Of a stretch of DNA of 64,000 nucleotides, positions 32,823 to 42,975 are shown piece by piece; position 1 is the stretch's first letter; each line of letters begins with the position of its first letter. The stretch is from JACVRW01 sp963764665. Lineage in GTDB: Bacteria > Actinomycetota > Thermoleophilia > Solirubrobacterales > Thermoleophilaceae. Both the position numbers and the translations under genes were made by a program. The notes beneath the pieces are model-generated. The model saw nothing but the letters and a program-made list of their open reading frames with translations, was not told the DNA's origin and made no database searches. Location: the NCBI GenBank assembly GCA_963764665.1, contig CAVXTL010000026.1, positions 186,001 through 250,000 on the forward strand, read 5' to 3'.

Positions 32823-32945
32823 CTGGGGACGAGACGGAGGAGGCGTTGAGGTACCACGGAGACGGCGCTCGGCACGCTCGCGTGGAGAGTGTCGGATCCA
32901 TTGAGCGGACGACTATGCCGGCATCTCCGAGCAGTGATGGACGAC

Positions 32946-32971
32946 GGAGCGGCCCCGTTCGGGGCCGCTCC
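32946..32971. terminator. 11-bp hairpin, probable terminator of the MFS operon
   Basis: Perfect stem GGAGCGGCCCC/GGGGCCGCTCC with loop GTTC, about 50 bases beyond the stop of the minus-strand MFS gene. A modest T-rich run (TTGTCTT) is on the plus-strand side, so direction is uncertain. The stretch 32823-32945 before it shows no gene. Confidence 0.55.
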
Positions 32972-33019
32972 TTGTCTTGAGCCGCCGTGCCGGCCGCCTC
33001 GTTGCTCAGGTTTCGCGCG

Positions 33020-34573
33020 TCATGCCGCCACCGCCTCGCCCACCTCGGCGCTCCCGGCGGCGGCTTCGGAGCGGGACCGTGACGGCAGGAGGGCCAGGGC
33101 GATGAACGCTCCCAGGACGGCAACGCCCGCGGCGATGCTGGCGGCCGTCGTGATCGCGTCGATGAACGACTGGTCGGCGGCCGCGATCAGCTTGGCCCCT
33201 GCCCCGCCACCCATCTGAGCTGCGACCTCGTGGGCCCCGCCCACGCTGTCGCTCGCCGCTTCGGCGGCGCCGTGGGGTAGCCCCGACGTGGCGCCGTCGA
33301 TGCCCGATGCGTACGTGGTGCTCACGACGCTGCCGAGCACCGCGACGCCCAAGGTCCCGCCCAGCTCGCGGACAACGTCATTCATGGCCGAGCCGATGCC
33401 CGCCTTGGCCTTGGGGAGCGATCCCATGATCGCCTCCGTGGCCGGCGCCATCGCCAGGCCCATGCCGACGCCCATCAGCGACAGGGCTCCGAAGACCCTC
33501 CAGTAATACTCGGTGTTGGCGTCCACGGCGGTGAACGCCCCAAGCGCGAAGGCAACGACCGCCAGCCCTCCCGCCACAACCGCCTTTGTGCCGAGGCGCG
33601 CGGTCAGCGCGACAGAGAGCCTCGAGGCGAGGATCAGGCCGATCGCGATCGGCACCATCCGAACGCCGGCTTGCAGGGCGCTGTAGCCCATCACCGACTG
33701 CAAGTAGGTGGTGAGGAAGTACATGACGCCCATCAGCGCGAAGAACACGAAGGTGATCGAGATGCTTGCCGCGCTGAAGCGCAGGTTGCGGAACACGGTC
33801 ACGTCGAGCATCGGCTGCTTCGCGCGCAGCTCCCAGGCAACGAATGCCCCCAGAATCGCCGCGCCCGTCGCGAACGCCGCCAGGATGGTCGTGCTCGTCC
33901 AACCCCGCTCGGACGCCTCGATGAGGCCCCAGACCATCGCCGTCAGGCCCGAGACGGAAAGGCCGATGCCGGGGAAGTCGAGCCGTGGCGATTCCGGATC
34001 ACGCGACTCCGGGATCAGCACAGCGCCGGCGATGAGGCAGCCGAGCACAATGGGCAGGTTGACGAGGAAGATGCTGCTCCAGGCGAAGTTCTCGATCAGC
34101 CAGCCGCCGGAGATCGGGCCGATTGCGATGCCCATCCCGGCCACGGCCGCCCAGACGGCGATCGCCTTGGGCCGCTCGTCCTTGGGGAAGATGTTCGTGA
34201 TGATCGAGAGCGTCGTCGGCATGATCGCCGCCGCACCGACGCCCATCAGCGCCCGCGAGGCGATCAGCTCGGTCGAGCTGCTCGAGATCGCGGCCAGCAG
34301 CGAGCCGGCGCCAAAGATCCCCAAGCCGACGAACAGGGTGCGTTTGCGCCCGAATCGATCGCCGAGGCTTCCGGCCGCGAGCAGAAGGCCGGCGAACACG
34401 AGCAGGTAGCTGTCCACGATCCATTGCAGCTGACTCGAGCTCGCGTCGAGCTCCTCGCGGATGGTGGGGAGAGCGACGTTGAGGATGGTGTTGTCGACCG
34501 TCACCACCAGCAGGCTGAACGCCAGCACGACGAGCGCTAGCCAGCGGCGGGGGTAGGGGTTGGTCTCGGTCAT
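33020..34573 (-). CDS. MFS drug exporter, DHA2 (EmrB/QacA, 14-helix) family
   Basis: 517 residues with about 14 membrane helices. DHA2 signatures: motif D1 LLVVTVDNTILNVALPTI, motif A LGDRFGRKRTLF and motif C-like GAGSLLAAISSSSTELIASR with ALMGVGAAAIMPTTLS. It should export hydrophobic compounds by proton antiport. ATG 34573 has AAGGAGG at proper spacing on its strand; ATG 34591 overlaps the stop of the small upstream gene and is the alternative start. The two form an operon. The C-terminal hydrophilic loop and last two helices end with Ser/Arg-rich residues. Confidence 0.9.
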   Translation of the reverse strand: MTETNPYPRRWLALVVLAFSLLVVTVDNTILNVALPTIREELDASSSQLQWIVDSYLLVFAGLLLAAGSLGDRFGRKRTLFVGLGIFGAGSLLAAISSSSTELIASRALMGVGAAAIMPTTLSIITNIFPKDERPKAIAVWAAVAGMGIAIGPISGGWLIENFAWSSIFLVNLPIVLGCLIAGAVLIPESRDPESPRLDFPGIGLSVSGLTAMVWGLIEASERGWTSTTILAAFATGAAILGAFVAWELRAKQPMLDVTVFRNLRFSAASISITFVFFALMGVMYFLTTYLQSVMGYSALQAGVRMVPIAIGLILASRLSVALTARLGTKAVVAGGLAVVAFALGAFTAVDANTEYYWRVFGALSLMGVGMGLAMAPATEAIMGSLPKAKAGIGSAMNDVVRELGGTLGVAVLGSVVSTTYASGIDGATSGLPHGAAEAASDSVGGAHEVAAQMGGGAGAKLIAAADQSFIDAITTAASIAAGVAVLGAFIALALLPSRSRSEAAAGSAEVGEAVAA

Positions 34574-34587
34574 TGCGGCCTCCTTGT

Positions 34588-34830
34588 TCATGGGATCTCG
34601 ACCTCGCTGACCCTGGTCACCGTGGAGCGCTCGGCCACGAAGAACGGCAGCAGCGCGAGCGCCTCCGCCTCCGTCGCGGCCTCGACTGCCCACCAGATCG
34701 CGTGGCCGCCGGAGGCGCACGAAGCGAGCGTCGCCTGTCGGCGCAGCGGGCTTTCGTGCCCCTTGAAGGCGGTGAACGCGACACCGCACTCGTGTGGCCC
34801 GTGGCGGTGGTGAACCAGGTAACAGGGCAT
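34588..34830 (-). CDS. Small hypothetical protein (dimeric alpha-beta barrel-like) upstream of the exporter
   Basis: 80 residues: MPCYLVHHRHGPHECGVAFT, an internal His/Ser loop and GHAIWWAVEAATEAEALALL, ending in VAERSTVTRVSEVEIP. The strand-helix-strand pattern resembles short ferredoxin-like proteins such as DUF4242, but I cannot assign it. It overlaps the exporter's alternative ATG, so the two are co-transcribed. It is divergent from the large LuxR regulator, which may control them. Confidence 0.65.
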   Translation of the reverse strand: MPCYLVHHRHGPHECGVAFTAFKGHESPLRRQATLASCASGGHAIWWAVEAATEAEALALLPFFVAERSTVTRVSEVEIP

Positions 34831-34894
34831 GCGACGAGCGTCCCAGCGAACGCCAGCCCTGACATCGGGGTCAGACCCTGATTTGACCCTGGTT

Positions 34895-37864
34895 GTGTCG
34901 GGGGCGCCTGAAACGCCTTATGCTCGCTGCGAAGGGAATGCCAGGCTGGCCAAGGTCCTTGAGCACCTCGTTGGGCGCGCCGCGGAGCTGAGCTCTCTGG
35001 ACGCTGCCGTGGCCGGAATCAAGCGCGGTGAACCGGCCGCGCTCGTGCTGGTCGGAGAGCCGGGCATCGGCAAGACCCGCCTGCTCGCTGAGCTCGCCGC
35101 GCGCGGCGACGCGAACGGTTGCATCGTGCTCTCCGGTAGCGCTTCCGAACTGGAGCTCGACCTGCCGTTCGCGGTCTTTGTGAACGCCCTGGACGAATAT
35201 GCCGCCGGGCTCGATCCACGCCGCCTCGGCTCCCTCGAAGACGACGTCCGCGCCGAGCTCGCGCGGGTCTTCCCGTCGCTGTCCCATTTCGCCGACGACG
35301 GCCAGCCGGTGCTCCAGGACGAGCGCTACCGCGCGCATCGCGCGGTGCGCGAGCTGCTCGAGCGCGTGGCGGCGACCAAACCGCTGGTGTTGCTCCTGGA
35401 CGACGTGCACTGGGCTGATTCCGCGTCGATCGAGCTTCTCGGCGCCCTACTGCGCCGGCCGCCCGCAGCGGCGGTACTGGTCGCGATGGGTGCCCGGCCG
35501 AGGCAGCTCCCCGAGCGACTGGCCGGCGCCCTCGAGCGGGCGCATCGCAACGGCTCGCTCCTCCGGCTCGAGCTGGGCGGCCTCGAGCGCGGCGAGGCGG
35601 GCGAGCTCCTGGGCGGAGGCGTCGACGGCGCGGTGGCGGACCGTTTTTTCGAGGAGAGCGGCGGCAACCCGTTCTACCTCGAGCAGCTGGCTCGCTCCGC
35701 GGGACTCGCAGCGGGGGCCTTACAGGGTGACGAGGACCCCACCCTGGGAGGCGTGGAGGTGCCACCGGCGGTGGTGGCTGCCCTGACCGGGGAGCTGGGA
35801 CTGCTGTCGACGCCGACGCGGACGCTGCTGGGCGGCGCCGCAGTCGCAGGTGACCCGTTCGAGCCTGAGCTGGCTGCCGCTGCGGCAGGCGTGAGCGAGG
35901 AATCGGCAGTGCTTGCCCTCGATGAGCTGCTCACGCTCGAACTTGTCCGTCCCACCGATGTGCCCCGCCGTTTCCGGTTCCGCCACCCGCTCGTGCGCAG
36001 GGCCGTCTACGAGACTGCGCCCGGCGGCTGGCTTCTGGGCGCGCATGAGCGCTGTGCGACGGCGCTGGCGGAGCGCGGCGCTTCGGCGCCGGCTCGAGCG
36101 CACCACGTCGAGCATGCGGCCCGCCACGGCGACGCCGCAGCTCTGGCGGTCCTGCTAGAGGCGGGACAGGCGTCCGCACTTCGTGCGCCCGCGAGCGCCG
36201 CACGATGGTTTGGCGCTGCGCTGCGCCTCGTGCCGGACAGCGCGCCGCCTGAGGCGCGAGTCGAGCTACTGCTTGCGCGCGCCGAGGCCCTCGGCGCCAC
36301 CGGCCGACTCGAGGAAAGCCGCAACGACCTCATCGAGAGCATCGGCCTCGTTCCGGACGAGCTGGTCGCGGTGCGTGTCAGGCTCACGGTCGCCTGTGCC
36401 GGCGTGGAGCACATGCTCGGCCGCCACAGGGAGTCCCGCGCTCGCATCATGGCCGCTCTTGAGGGAATCTCGGACCCTGCGGCACCGGAGGCGGTCGAGC
36501 TGATGATCGTGCTCGCGTTCGACGGCCTGTTTCGGGCGGACTTCGACTCCATGCGCGACTCGGCTGCGCGTGCACTTGCGGCGGCGAGACATCGCGGTAG
36601 CCAGCCCCTCAAGGCGACTGCAGCTTCGGTGCTGACACTCGCCTGCGCGTGGGGCGGAAGGACCTCGGACGCCGAGGCCGCTCGCGAGGAGGCAGTGGCC
36701 CTCGTCGAAGCCATGTCCGAGGACGAGCTGGCCGGTCGTATCGACGCCCCTGCCTACCTGTCGGCCGCGGAGCTCTATATGGACCGCTACGACGAGGCGA
36801 TCACGCATGCCGAGCGAGCCTTGGAGGTCGGCCGCGCGACCGGGCAAGTGTTTCCGACGCTGGTCCCAACCCTCGCGACCGCGTACTTCATGCGCGGCAG
36901 GCTTGTGGAAGCCACCGAGTTGATCGAGGGCGGCGTCGAGTCGGCACGACTGGCGAGCAACGTCCAGGATCTGGCGTGGAGGTTGCACGTGCGTTCGTCT
37001 GCGGCGCTGGCTGCCGGAGACCTCGACACGGCGGTGGCCACCGCTGAGGAGGCCATGGAGCTGACTCGCGAGTTGGAGGAGGAGAACTTCATCTCGGCGT
37101 ATCCGGGTCTCGGCCTGGCCGCCGCCCTACTCCCGTCCGGGCGAGCCGCCCGCGCTGTCGAGGTCCTCACGGGCTCGGCCGGCGGGGGCGAGTTGCCGCT
37201 GATTCCCGGCGGCTGGCGGGCGATGGGTCACGGGCTCATCGCGGAGTGCTACCTGGAGCTTGGCCGCCGCGAGGACGCGGCCCGCGCGGCGGCTCTCGCC
37301 GACGCCACAGCCGCGGCCGTCGGTCTGCCCATGGCGAACGCGTGGGCGAAGCGCGCCGCGGCGGCCGTGGCGCTCGATGCGGGGGAGCCGGCGGTGGCAG
37401 CCGAGCGCGCGCTCGCCTCGGCAGTGGCAGCAGAGCGGGCCGGCGCCTCGGTCGAGGCAGCGTTGTCACGCACGCTCGCCGGTCGGGCGCTCGCGCAGGC
37501 CGGTGATGTGGCCAATGCGGTGATCGCGCTCCGGCTCGCGGCCGCCGAGCTCGACGCTTGCGGCGCATCGCACTACCGCGACGCCGCGGAGCGCGAGCTA
37601 CGAAAACATGGCGAGCACATCTATCGCCGGACCCGACCCGGCATGCCGGACGGCCGTGGTCTCGAGACGCTCACGGAGCGCGAGCTCGAGGTGGCGGGGC
37701 TCGTCGTCGACCGCAAAACCAACGCCGAGATCGCCGCGCAGCTGTTCCTCAGCGTAAAGACCGTGGAAACCCACATGCGCAACATGTTCCGGAAGCTCAA
37801 CGTCTCCTCGCGGGTCGAGGTGGCGCGCACGGTGGAACGCGCTGATCGAAGCGAGCACGCCTGA
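34895..37864 (+). CDS. Large ATP-binding LuxR-family regulator (LAL/MalT-like)
   Basis: About 989 residues. An N-terminal STAND/AAA ATPase has Walker A VLVGEPGIGKTRLLAELA and Walker B VLLLDDVHWADSASIELLGA; the middle (~400-860) is helical, TPR-like; the C-terminus is a LuxR DNA-binding domain (LTERELEVAGLVVDRKTNAE, then LFLSVKTVETHMRNMFRKLN). LAL proteins are signal-gated activators. The start is uncertain: GTG 34895 is chosen, ATG 34829 is the longer option. It is divergent from the MFS exporter operon. A rare TTA leucine codon occurs at 35720-35722, notable in this GC-rich genome. Confidence 0.87.
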   Translation: MSGAPETPYARCEGNARLAKVLEHLVGRAAELSSLDAAVAGIKRGEPAALVLVGEPGIGKTRLLAELAARGDANGCIVLSGSASELELDLPFAVFVNALDEYAAGLDPRRLGSLEDDVRAELARVFPSLSHFADDGQPVLQDERYRAHRAVRELLERVAATKPLVLLLDDVHWADSASIELLGALLRRPPAAAVLVAMGARPRQLPERLAGALERAHRNGSLLRLELGGLERGEAGELLGGGVDGAVADRFFEESGGNPFYLEQLARSAGLAAGALQGDEDPTLGGVEVPPAVVAALTGELGLLSTPTRTLLGGAAVAGDPFEPELAAAAAGVSEESAVLALDELLTLELVRPTDVPRRFRFRHPLVRRAVYETAPGGWLLGAHERCATALAERGASAPARAHHVEHAARHGDAAALAVLLEAGQASALRAPASAARWFGAALRLVPDSAPPEARVELLLARAEALGATGRLEESRNDLIESIGLVPDELVAVRVRLTVACAGVEHMLGRHRESRARIMAALEGISDPAAPEAVELMIVLAFDGLFRADFDSMRDSAARALAAARHRGSQPLKATAASVLTLACAWGGRTSDAEAAREEAVALVEAMSEDELAGRIDAPAYLSAAELYMDRYDEAITHAERALEVGRATGQVFPTLVPTLATAYFMRGRLVEATELIEGGVESARLASNVQDLAWRLHVRSSAALAAGDLDTAVATAEEAMELTRELEEENFISAYPGLGLAAALLPSGRAARAVEVLTGSAGGGELPLIPGGWRAMGHGLIAECYLELGRREDAARAAALADATAAAVGLPMANAWAKRAAAAVALDAGEPAVAAERALASAVAAERAGASVEAALSRTLAGRALAQAGDVANAVIALRLAAAELDACGASHYRDAAERELRKHGEHIYRRTRPGMPDGRGLETLTERELEVAGLVVDRKTNAEIAAQLFLSVKTVETHMRNMFRKLNVSSRVEVARTVERADRSEHA

Positions 37865-37981
37865 TAGCGAAGGGTGCTATCGGAGGGGCCCCGACGCGCG
37901 CGCGACTAATCCAGCGGCCGGCCCTGCCTCCAAACCCAGCAACCGGCCCGGCCCGCCCAACCCGGCTGGGAGCCGCTCCTC

Positions 37982-38573
37982 GTGATTCTCGGACTGACGC
38001 TCGCGCTCGCTTCGGCGCTGGCCACCAACCTGGCCTTTCTGTTCAAGCACCGCGGCGCGGTGCTCGCCCCGCCGATCGAGGTCCGCCATCCGCTGCGAAG
38101 CGCGGCGGCTCTCTTTCGCTCCAAGTGGTTTGCCATCGGCTGGCTCGTGGCGATCGTGGCCTGGGGTCTGCACGTCGGCGCGCTCTCGCTCGCGCCGTTG
38201 TCGATCGTGCAGGCGGTCCTCTCCGGCGGGCTCGTCTTCCTGGCGGTGAGGGTCTCGACCCGCCGCCGGTGCGCTTTGGGGCGTCTCCGACGTCGCGATC
38301 AAGTACCTCACCCAGGCGCCCCCGGGACCACTCCTCGGGCTGCTCAGCCCCTGGACGCTGACCAGCCTCCAAATCGGCGAAGGCGTGGAGGTGATCGCGC
38401 TCACCTCTGTGGCCGCGAACGCCGCGGCGATCATCGGAGGCATCCTGGTGTTCCACGAGCCGATCGGCTCCGGCACACCGGCCGTCGCCGGTCGCGTCAT
38501 CGCGTTCGGCCTGGTCATCGCCGGCGCAGCACTCGTGCCCGCCCCCATGCGCGCCACCCCTGACGCGGGCTAG
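37982..38573 (+). pseudogene. Decayed DMT/EamA-family transporter
   Basis: The first ~95 codons from GTG 37982 encode three membrane helices of a drug/metabolite transporter (LTLALASALATNLAFLFKHR, then GWLVAIVAWGLHVGALSLA). After AVR the frame degenerates. A second frame then gives ALWGVSDVAIKYLTQAPPG and, from about 38385, the last two helices (VAANAAAIIGGILVFHEPIG, then GRVIAFGLVIAGAALVPAP). About 100 residues in the middle are missing relative to a normal ~290-residue member, so this is a deletion plus frameshift, not just a sequencing slip. Confidence 0.75.
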
Positions 38574-38610
38574 AAGGGAGCGTCGAGCGCCAGCCAGGCC
38601 GAGCCGGCGG

Positions 38611-38710
38611 GATGCCGACAGCCTGCCGCGGCGACCATCTCAGGCCACCAGCCGGTAGCGCTGTAGAACACGCGCGTCGCTCGGAGGGACGAATCGGGCC
38701 CCCGCTACTC
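38611..38710. repeat. ~100-bp dispersed repeat with 27-bp identical core, copy C
   Basis: Matches 49719-49818 over ~100 bases at roughly 80% by eye; the core 38674-38700 (GCGTCGCTCGGAGGGACGAA onward) is identical to 46519-46545 and 49783-49809. It ends in CCCCCGCTACT, like the 3' end of the initiator tRNA, and is followed by a hairpin. Just upstream (38594-38612) is a possible degenerate copy of the 34-bp hairpin repeat. Confidence 0.75.
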
Positions 38711-38712
38711 GG

Positions 38713-38736
38713 AAAGGTCCGCTCAGGCGGGCCTTT
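38713..38736. terminator. Hairpin after repeat copy C
   Basis: AAAGGTCCGC/GCGGGCCTTT with loop TCAG, one G-T pair. It lies about 30 bases beyond the stop of the minus-strand secreted-protein gene and may end that operon. Confidence 0.5.
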
Positions 38737-38768
38737 CGCCGTAGAGGTGGAGTCGCGATACCGGCCGC

Positions 38769-39509
38769 CTACCCCCGCTTCAAGCGGACCAGTTCTTCGC
38801 GGTCGCTCCCGCCGGACACGCTCACGGCGAGCACCGGGCCCACCCCGCGGGCATAGAACTTGAACTCGAGCACCTTCTCGTCCAGCGGGTTCCAGTCGCG
38901 CGTCATCAGCACCCGGCGGTAATGGCCGGCCGGCACCTCGGCCTGCTCGCCGAGGCTCACGATCCGCGCCTTGTCCTCCGCCTCGCCCTTGTAGTACTCC
39001 TGACGGTAGGTCAGGCCCGAGCGCGGGTGCGCGGGCATGATGACACCCGCCTGGGCGCCGTCCACGCCGGCCTCGAAGGAGCCCGCCTTGGACACGGGCT
39101 CGCCGTTCTCGTACTCCGTCGTGTCCTCGCCCAGGTACCAGATGTTCCCCCGCCTGTCCTGCGCGTACCAGTCGTCGGTGACCTCGACGAACCGGCCCTT
39201 CTCGGTCACCACGTCTCGCACGACGCGCGCCGTGATCCCGTTGGCGATCCGCTTGGTCCGGTTGGTGGCGGTGACCACCACCTTCTGCCTCGTCCCCTGC
39301 GAGTCCGTCTCCCGGTAGACCCAGCGGGTGCCCGGCTTCATCGGCCAGTACGGATTGTCGATCCTGGTCGTGAAGTCGGCCGGGTTCAGGTGCACGGTCT
39401 CGCTTCCCTTGGGCAGCCTGCCGTTGCCGCCCTGCGCCGCGATGGCGCCGCCGGCCGCCGCCGCCAGCGCGAGGACGGCGGCCGTGGTTGTCACTGCGGC
39501 GGGGCGCAT
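38769..39509 (-). CDS. Secreted protein of unknown function
   Basis: 246 residues with a clear signal peptide (VTTTAAVLALAAAAGGAIAA). The mature part is beta-rich: FTTRIDNPYWPMKPGTRWVY, VVVTATNRTKRIANGITARV, VTDDWYAQDRRGNIWYLGED and EVPAGHYRRVLMTRDWNPLD. It resembles exported proteins found beside PepSY proteins and two-component systems. The start overlaps the stop of the PepSY-like gene (TGATG), and it is last in a minus-strand run: response regulator, kinase, PepSY protein, this gene. A role in sensing or in metal or envelope homeostasis is only inferred from context. Confidence 0.78.
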   Translation of the reverse strand: MRPAAVTTTAAVLALAAAAGGAIAAQGGNGRLPKGSETVHLNPADFTTRIDNPYWPMKPGTRWVYRETDSQGTRQKVVVTATNRTKRIANGITARVVRDVVTEKGRFVEVTDDWYAQDRRGNIWYLGEDTTEYENGEPVSKAGSFEAGVDGAQAGVIMPAHPRSGLTYRQEYYKGEAEDKARIVSLGEQAEVPAGHYRRVLMTRDWNPLDEKVLEFKFYARGVGPVLAVSVSGGSDREELVRLKRG

Positions 39510-39856
39510 CAGTCGCCGCTCGCGTCGTCGTCGTCGCCGGAGCCATCGTCGTCACTCACCGAGCCCAGGACACTGATGTCCTTGTCGAGGTGGACGTCGA
39601 CCTGGCTGCCGTCGGGGCGGGTGACTTCGACCTCGTAAGCGCCCTCCTCGTCGCCGACCTCGGTCTCCGTGACCCTGCCGCCGCCGGTCTCCTTCAGCGC
39701 GGCTGCGCTAGCGCGGTGGAGGGCCTGGCCGCTGATCGCGTCGTCGCTTCCATCGTCGTCGCCGCTACCGGCCGCGCCGGCGATGGTCGCACCACCCGCG
39801 GCGAGAGCCGCGACGGTGGCGATACCAATAACCGCGACCTTGATCCTGTCGTTCAT
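39509..39856 (-). CDS. Secreted PepSY-like protein
   Basis: 115 residues: signal peptide (VAVIGIATVAALAAGGATIA), an acidic stretch, then a single PepSY-type unit (ALHRASAAALKETGGGRVTE, YEVEVTRPDGSQVDVHLDKD) and an acidic Asp/Ser tail. PepSY domains are small exported inhibitors or sensors. The gene lies downstream of the kinase gene, with a gap of 41 bases; an operator-like CTGAGA-N5-CTGAGA pair sits 55 bases upstream of its start inside the end of the kinase gene. Confidence 0.8.
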   Translation of the reverse strand: MNDRIKVAVIGIATVAALAAGGATIAGAAGSGDDDGSDDAISGQALHRASAAALKETGGGRVTETEVGDEEGAYEVEVTRPDGSQVDVHLDKDISVLGSVSDDDGSGDDDDASGD

Positions 39857-39897
39857 TCGGTGCCTCCTCGGCGTCCGCTTGACCTTGTGGGCGCAAG

Positions 39898-41279
39898 CTA
39901 CGACCCGCCGCTGAGAGGGCCCTGAGAGCTCGATCCGGAGAAGGCGGCCTGGTGGGGCGGAAGGGAAATGGTGACCGTGGCACCGGGCCCGATGGCCTCG
40001 ATGGTGGCGCTTCCGCCGTGGGCATCCGCGATCGCGCGCACGATGGCCAGGCCCAGGCCCGTGCCGCCGCGTGTGCGGGCGGAGTCGCCGCGGGCGAAGC
40101 GCTCGAAGGCGCGCTCGCGCAGCTCCGGCGGGAAACCGGGGCCCGAGTCGGCCACCTCGAGCACGGCGGCGCCGTGGACGGCGCGCGAGCGGAGCACTAC
40201 GTCGCCGTCGCCGTGGCGCAGCGCGTTGTCCACCAGGTTGCCGAGCGCCTGGCGAAGGCGCAGCGCATCCGCCTCCAGGCGCAGTCCCTCCGCGGCCTCC
40301 ACCCTGATCGCGCGGCCACGGGCAAGCGCCCGGTCCGCGAACCGCTCGCGCACCGCCTCCAACAGCTCCTCCGCGGCCAGCTCGGTGGGTCGCACGGGGA
40401 GCCGGTCCTCGCCGCTCCGGGCGAGGACCAACAGATCCTCGGCGAGCTGGGCCAGGTGGTCACACTCCTCCACCGCCGCCACGAGCGCCTCACGCACCGG
40501 TGGGTCGTGTCCGCCCGCGCGCAGCGCCCCCTCGAGCTCCGTCTTGATCACCGCCACCGGCGTGCGTAGCTCGTGGCTGGCATCGGCCACGAAGCGGCGC
40601 TCGCGCTCGTAGGAGCCATGCAATCGGTCGAGCATCGCGTTCAGCGTCTCCCCCAAGCGCCGGATCTCGTCGCGCGCGGTGGGCAGCGGCAGGCGCTCGC
40701 CGGCCCGCTCCAGCGACACCTCGGCCGCCCGCCGCCGCATTGCCTCCACGGGGCGCAGCCCGGTGGCCGCCAGGGCGTAGCCGAGCAGCGAGGCCACAAG
40801 CACTCCGATCGGCCCGCCAACCGCGAAGGACGCGACGAGGCCGCTGAGCGTCTCGTCGCGGTCATCGAGCGACTGGCCCACGGTCACGACTTCCGGCCCT
40901 CCGGCGGATTGGGCCAGCACCCGAGCGGTGCCCTCGATACCGGGCACGCGCCGCTCGACCAGCACCTCCTCGCCGCCAGCGGCGCTCTCTAACTCCCCCG
41001 GGGTTAGCACCGAGCGCGAGCCGGCCCCGCCGACTGAGTCCTGCACCTCTCCGTCCGTCGCCACGACCTGCGCGAAGCCCTCCTCGTCGTCGCCGGCGCT
41101 GCCGGCCGACGCCTGCCCGGATGCCGCCACCGCCGTCGCGCGGTTCTCCAGCCCGGCTGTCACGCTCTCGTCGAGGTCCGTCTCCAGGCGCAGATACACA
41201 AATAGGGCGGCGGCCGCCAGCACCACGACCATGGCGAGCGCGAAGATCGCTGCCAGCCGGGCGCGGATCGGCAGCCGGC

Positions 41280-41283
<4 letters not shown>
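39898..41283 (-). CDS. Sensor histidine kinase (HAMP, EnvZ/BaeS type)
   Basis: 461 residues: membrane helix ~10-30, an extracytoplasmic sensor (~35-165), second helix (GGPIGVLVASLLGYALAATG), HAMP, the phospho-acceptor box FVADASHELRTPVAVIKTEL, and the ATPase with N box LGNLVDNALRHGDG, G1 VADSGPGFPPE and G2 GGTGLGLAIVRAIADAHGG. All catalytic boxes are intact. The start ATG overlaps the response-regulator stop (ATGA), so the pair is coupled. The PepSY and secreted proteins downstream are likely targets or co-sensors. Confidence 0.93.
39911..39927. promoter_or_regulatory. Tandem operator-like site CTGAGA-N5-CTGAGA (PepSY gene)
   Basis: CTGAGAGGGCCCTGAGA: two identical hexamers with an 11-base period, the geometry of OmpR/PhoB-type response regulators. 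The same arrangement occurs at 41986 in front of the response-regulator gene. Confidence 0.6.
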
Positions 41284-41963
<680 letters not shown>

Positions 41964-41985
41964 GTCTTCAATGATGGCCGGGAAC

Positions 41986-42002
41986 CTGAGAGCCCGCTGA
42001 GA
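41986..42002. promoter_or_regulatory. Tandem operator-like site CTGAGA-N5-CTGAGA (response-regulator gene)
   Basis: CTGAGAGCCCGCTGAGA, hexamers 11 bases apart, located 23 bases before the GTG of the response regulator on the other strand. Same sequence and spacing as 39911-39927. Confidence 0.65.
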
Positions 42003-42354
42003 CGGACGCGCCCGAGTGGCGTAGAAGCTCGAGGCCTTCGACGAGGCGTACCAGAACGACGACGCCAAGACGCGGAGATGCTGCAAGCGGTCGCGCGGAT
42101 CCCGGCGCGAACGGCGGGGGGACCGAAGAGCACCCTTCCGCGACAGCCGCGGACAACGGAGGCGAGGTACCACCTGGTGTACCAAACCGAGCGAAAGTCA
42201 CCTCAGCTCAGGGGACGTGAAACCCGGGTGGCCCTTCGAGTGGGATGGCCTCTGCTTTCGCGCGAAATCGGGAGCGCGGTACCCGGCCGTCGGTGGCGAA
42301 GCGGACCAAGCTCGGTCTGACGGTGCTTCAGTGGTGTGTGATGACCGCGCTGGG
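42003..42354. other. Intergenic stretch without a convincing gene
   Basis: About 350 bases between the response regulator and the anti-sigma-type gene. A short coding-like run (KLEAFDEAYQNDD near 42025-42065, plus strand, continuing as AEMLQAVARIP in another frame) suggests a gene remnant, too short to identify. Confidence 0.4.
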
Positions 42355-42975
42355 CTAAAGCCGGTCCAGGTCGAATTCGCACCATACGCGGGTGCTGCGG
42401 CTGAAGTCGATGCCCCAACGGTCGGTGAGTTGGTCGACCATCCAGAAACCCCGGCCTGAGTTCTGGCTGGGGTTGGGCAGTGTTGCAACGGGGTCAAAGC
42501 CCGCGGTGCCTTTGTCCGTTACCTCGATTCGCAGACACCCGGCGAGCACCCGGATGTTCAAGTCAATCGGCTGCGCTGCCGTCAGGCCGGCGTGCTTGAC
42601 GCTGTTGGTCACGACCTCCGTGACGACAAGGGCGCTCCGCTCGATGACATCGTCTTCGAGCTGTCCACGAAATCCGTCAAGCGCCCGTCGTGCAGCGGCG
42701 GCCGCGCCCCGGTCTGGTGCTAGTGACCGACGGACAGAATCATTGCCATTGATCAACCTTCCGACGCGCCGGACGAATCCGGAGCCAAGCCGTCGGATCG
42801 AAACGGCTCTCGCCTCGCGCTCCGACGGATGAACGCGGCCATCCCAGGCGCTCGCCCCGCGCCTGATGTTGCGCTGGCGGAGCTTGTAACGCTCGGCTCG
42901 GGCACGCTCCACCGACGCCTCCGCTCGGGCACGCTCCCCAGACGCGCGTGAGGGATCGTCGCGTTGCTGGGTCAT
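42355..42975 (-). CDS. Anti-sigma-factor-type ATP-binding protein (RsbW/HATPase_c_2 family)
   Basis: 206 residues. The C-terminal ~130 residues form a GHKL ATPase of the RsbW/SpoIIAB type: VVTEVVTNSVKHAG (N box), LRIEVTDKGTAGFDP (G1) and NSGRGFWMVDQLTDRWG (G2). The N-terminal ~75 residues are a charged helix (RASGERARAEASVERARAER) not found in the minimal family. Such proteins bind sigma or anti-anti-sigma factors; the SpoIIE phosphatase at 26-27.7 kb belongs to the same kind of partner-switch circuit, though no direct link is shown. Confidence 0.82.
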   Translation of the reverse strand: MTQQRDDPSRASGERARAEASVERARAERYKLRQRNIRRGASAWDGRVHPSEREARAVSIRRLGSGFVRRVGRLINGNDSVRRSLAPDRGAAAAARRALDGFRGQLEDDVIERSALVVTEVVTNSVKHAGLTAAQPIDLNIRVLAGCLRIEVTDKGTAGFDPVATLPNPSQNSGRGFWMVDQLTDRWGIDFSRSTRVWCEFDLDRL

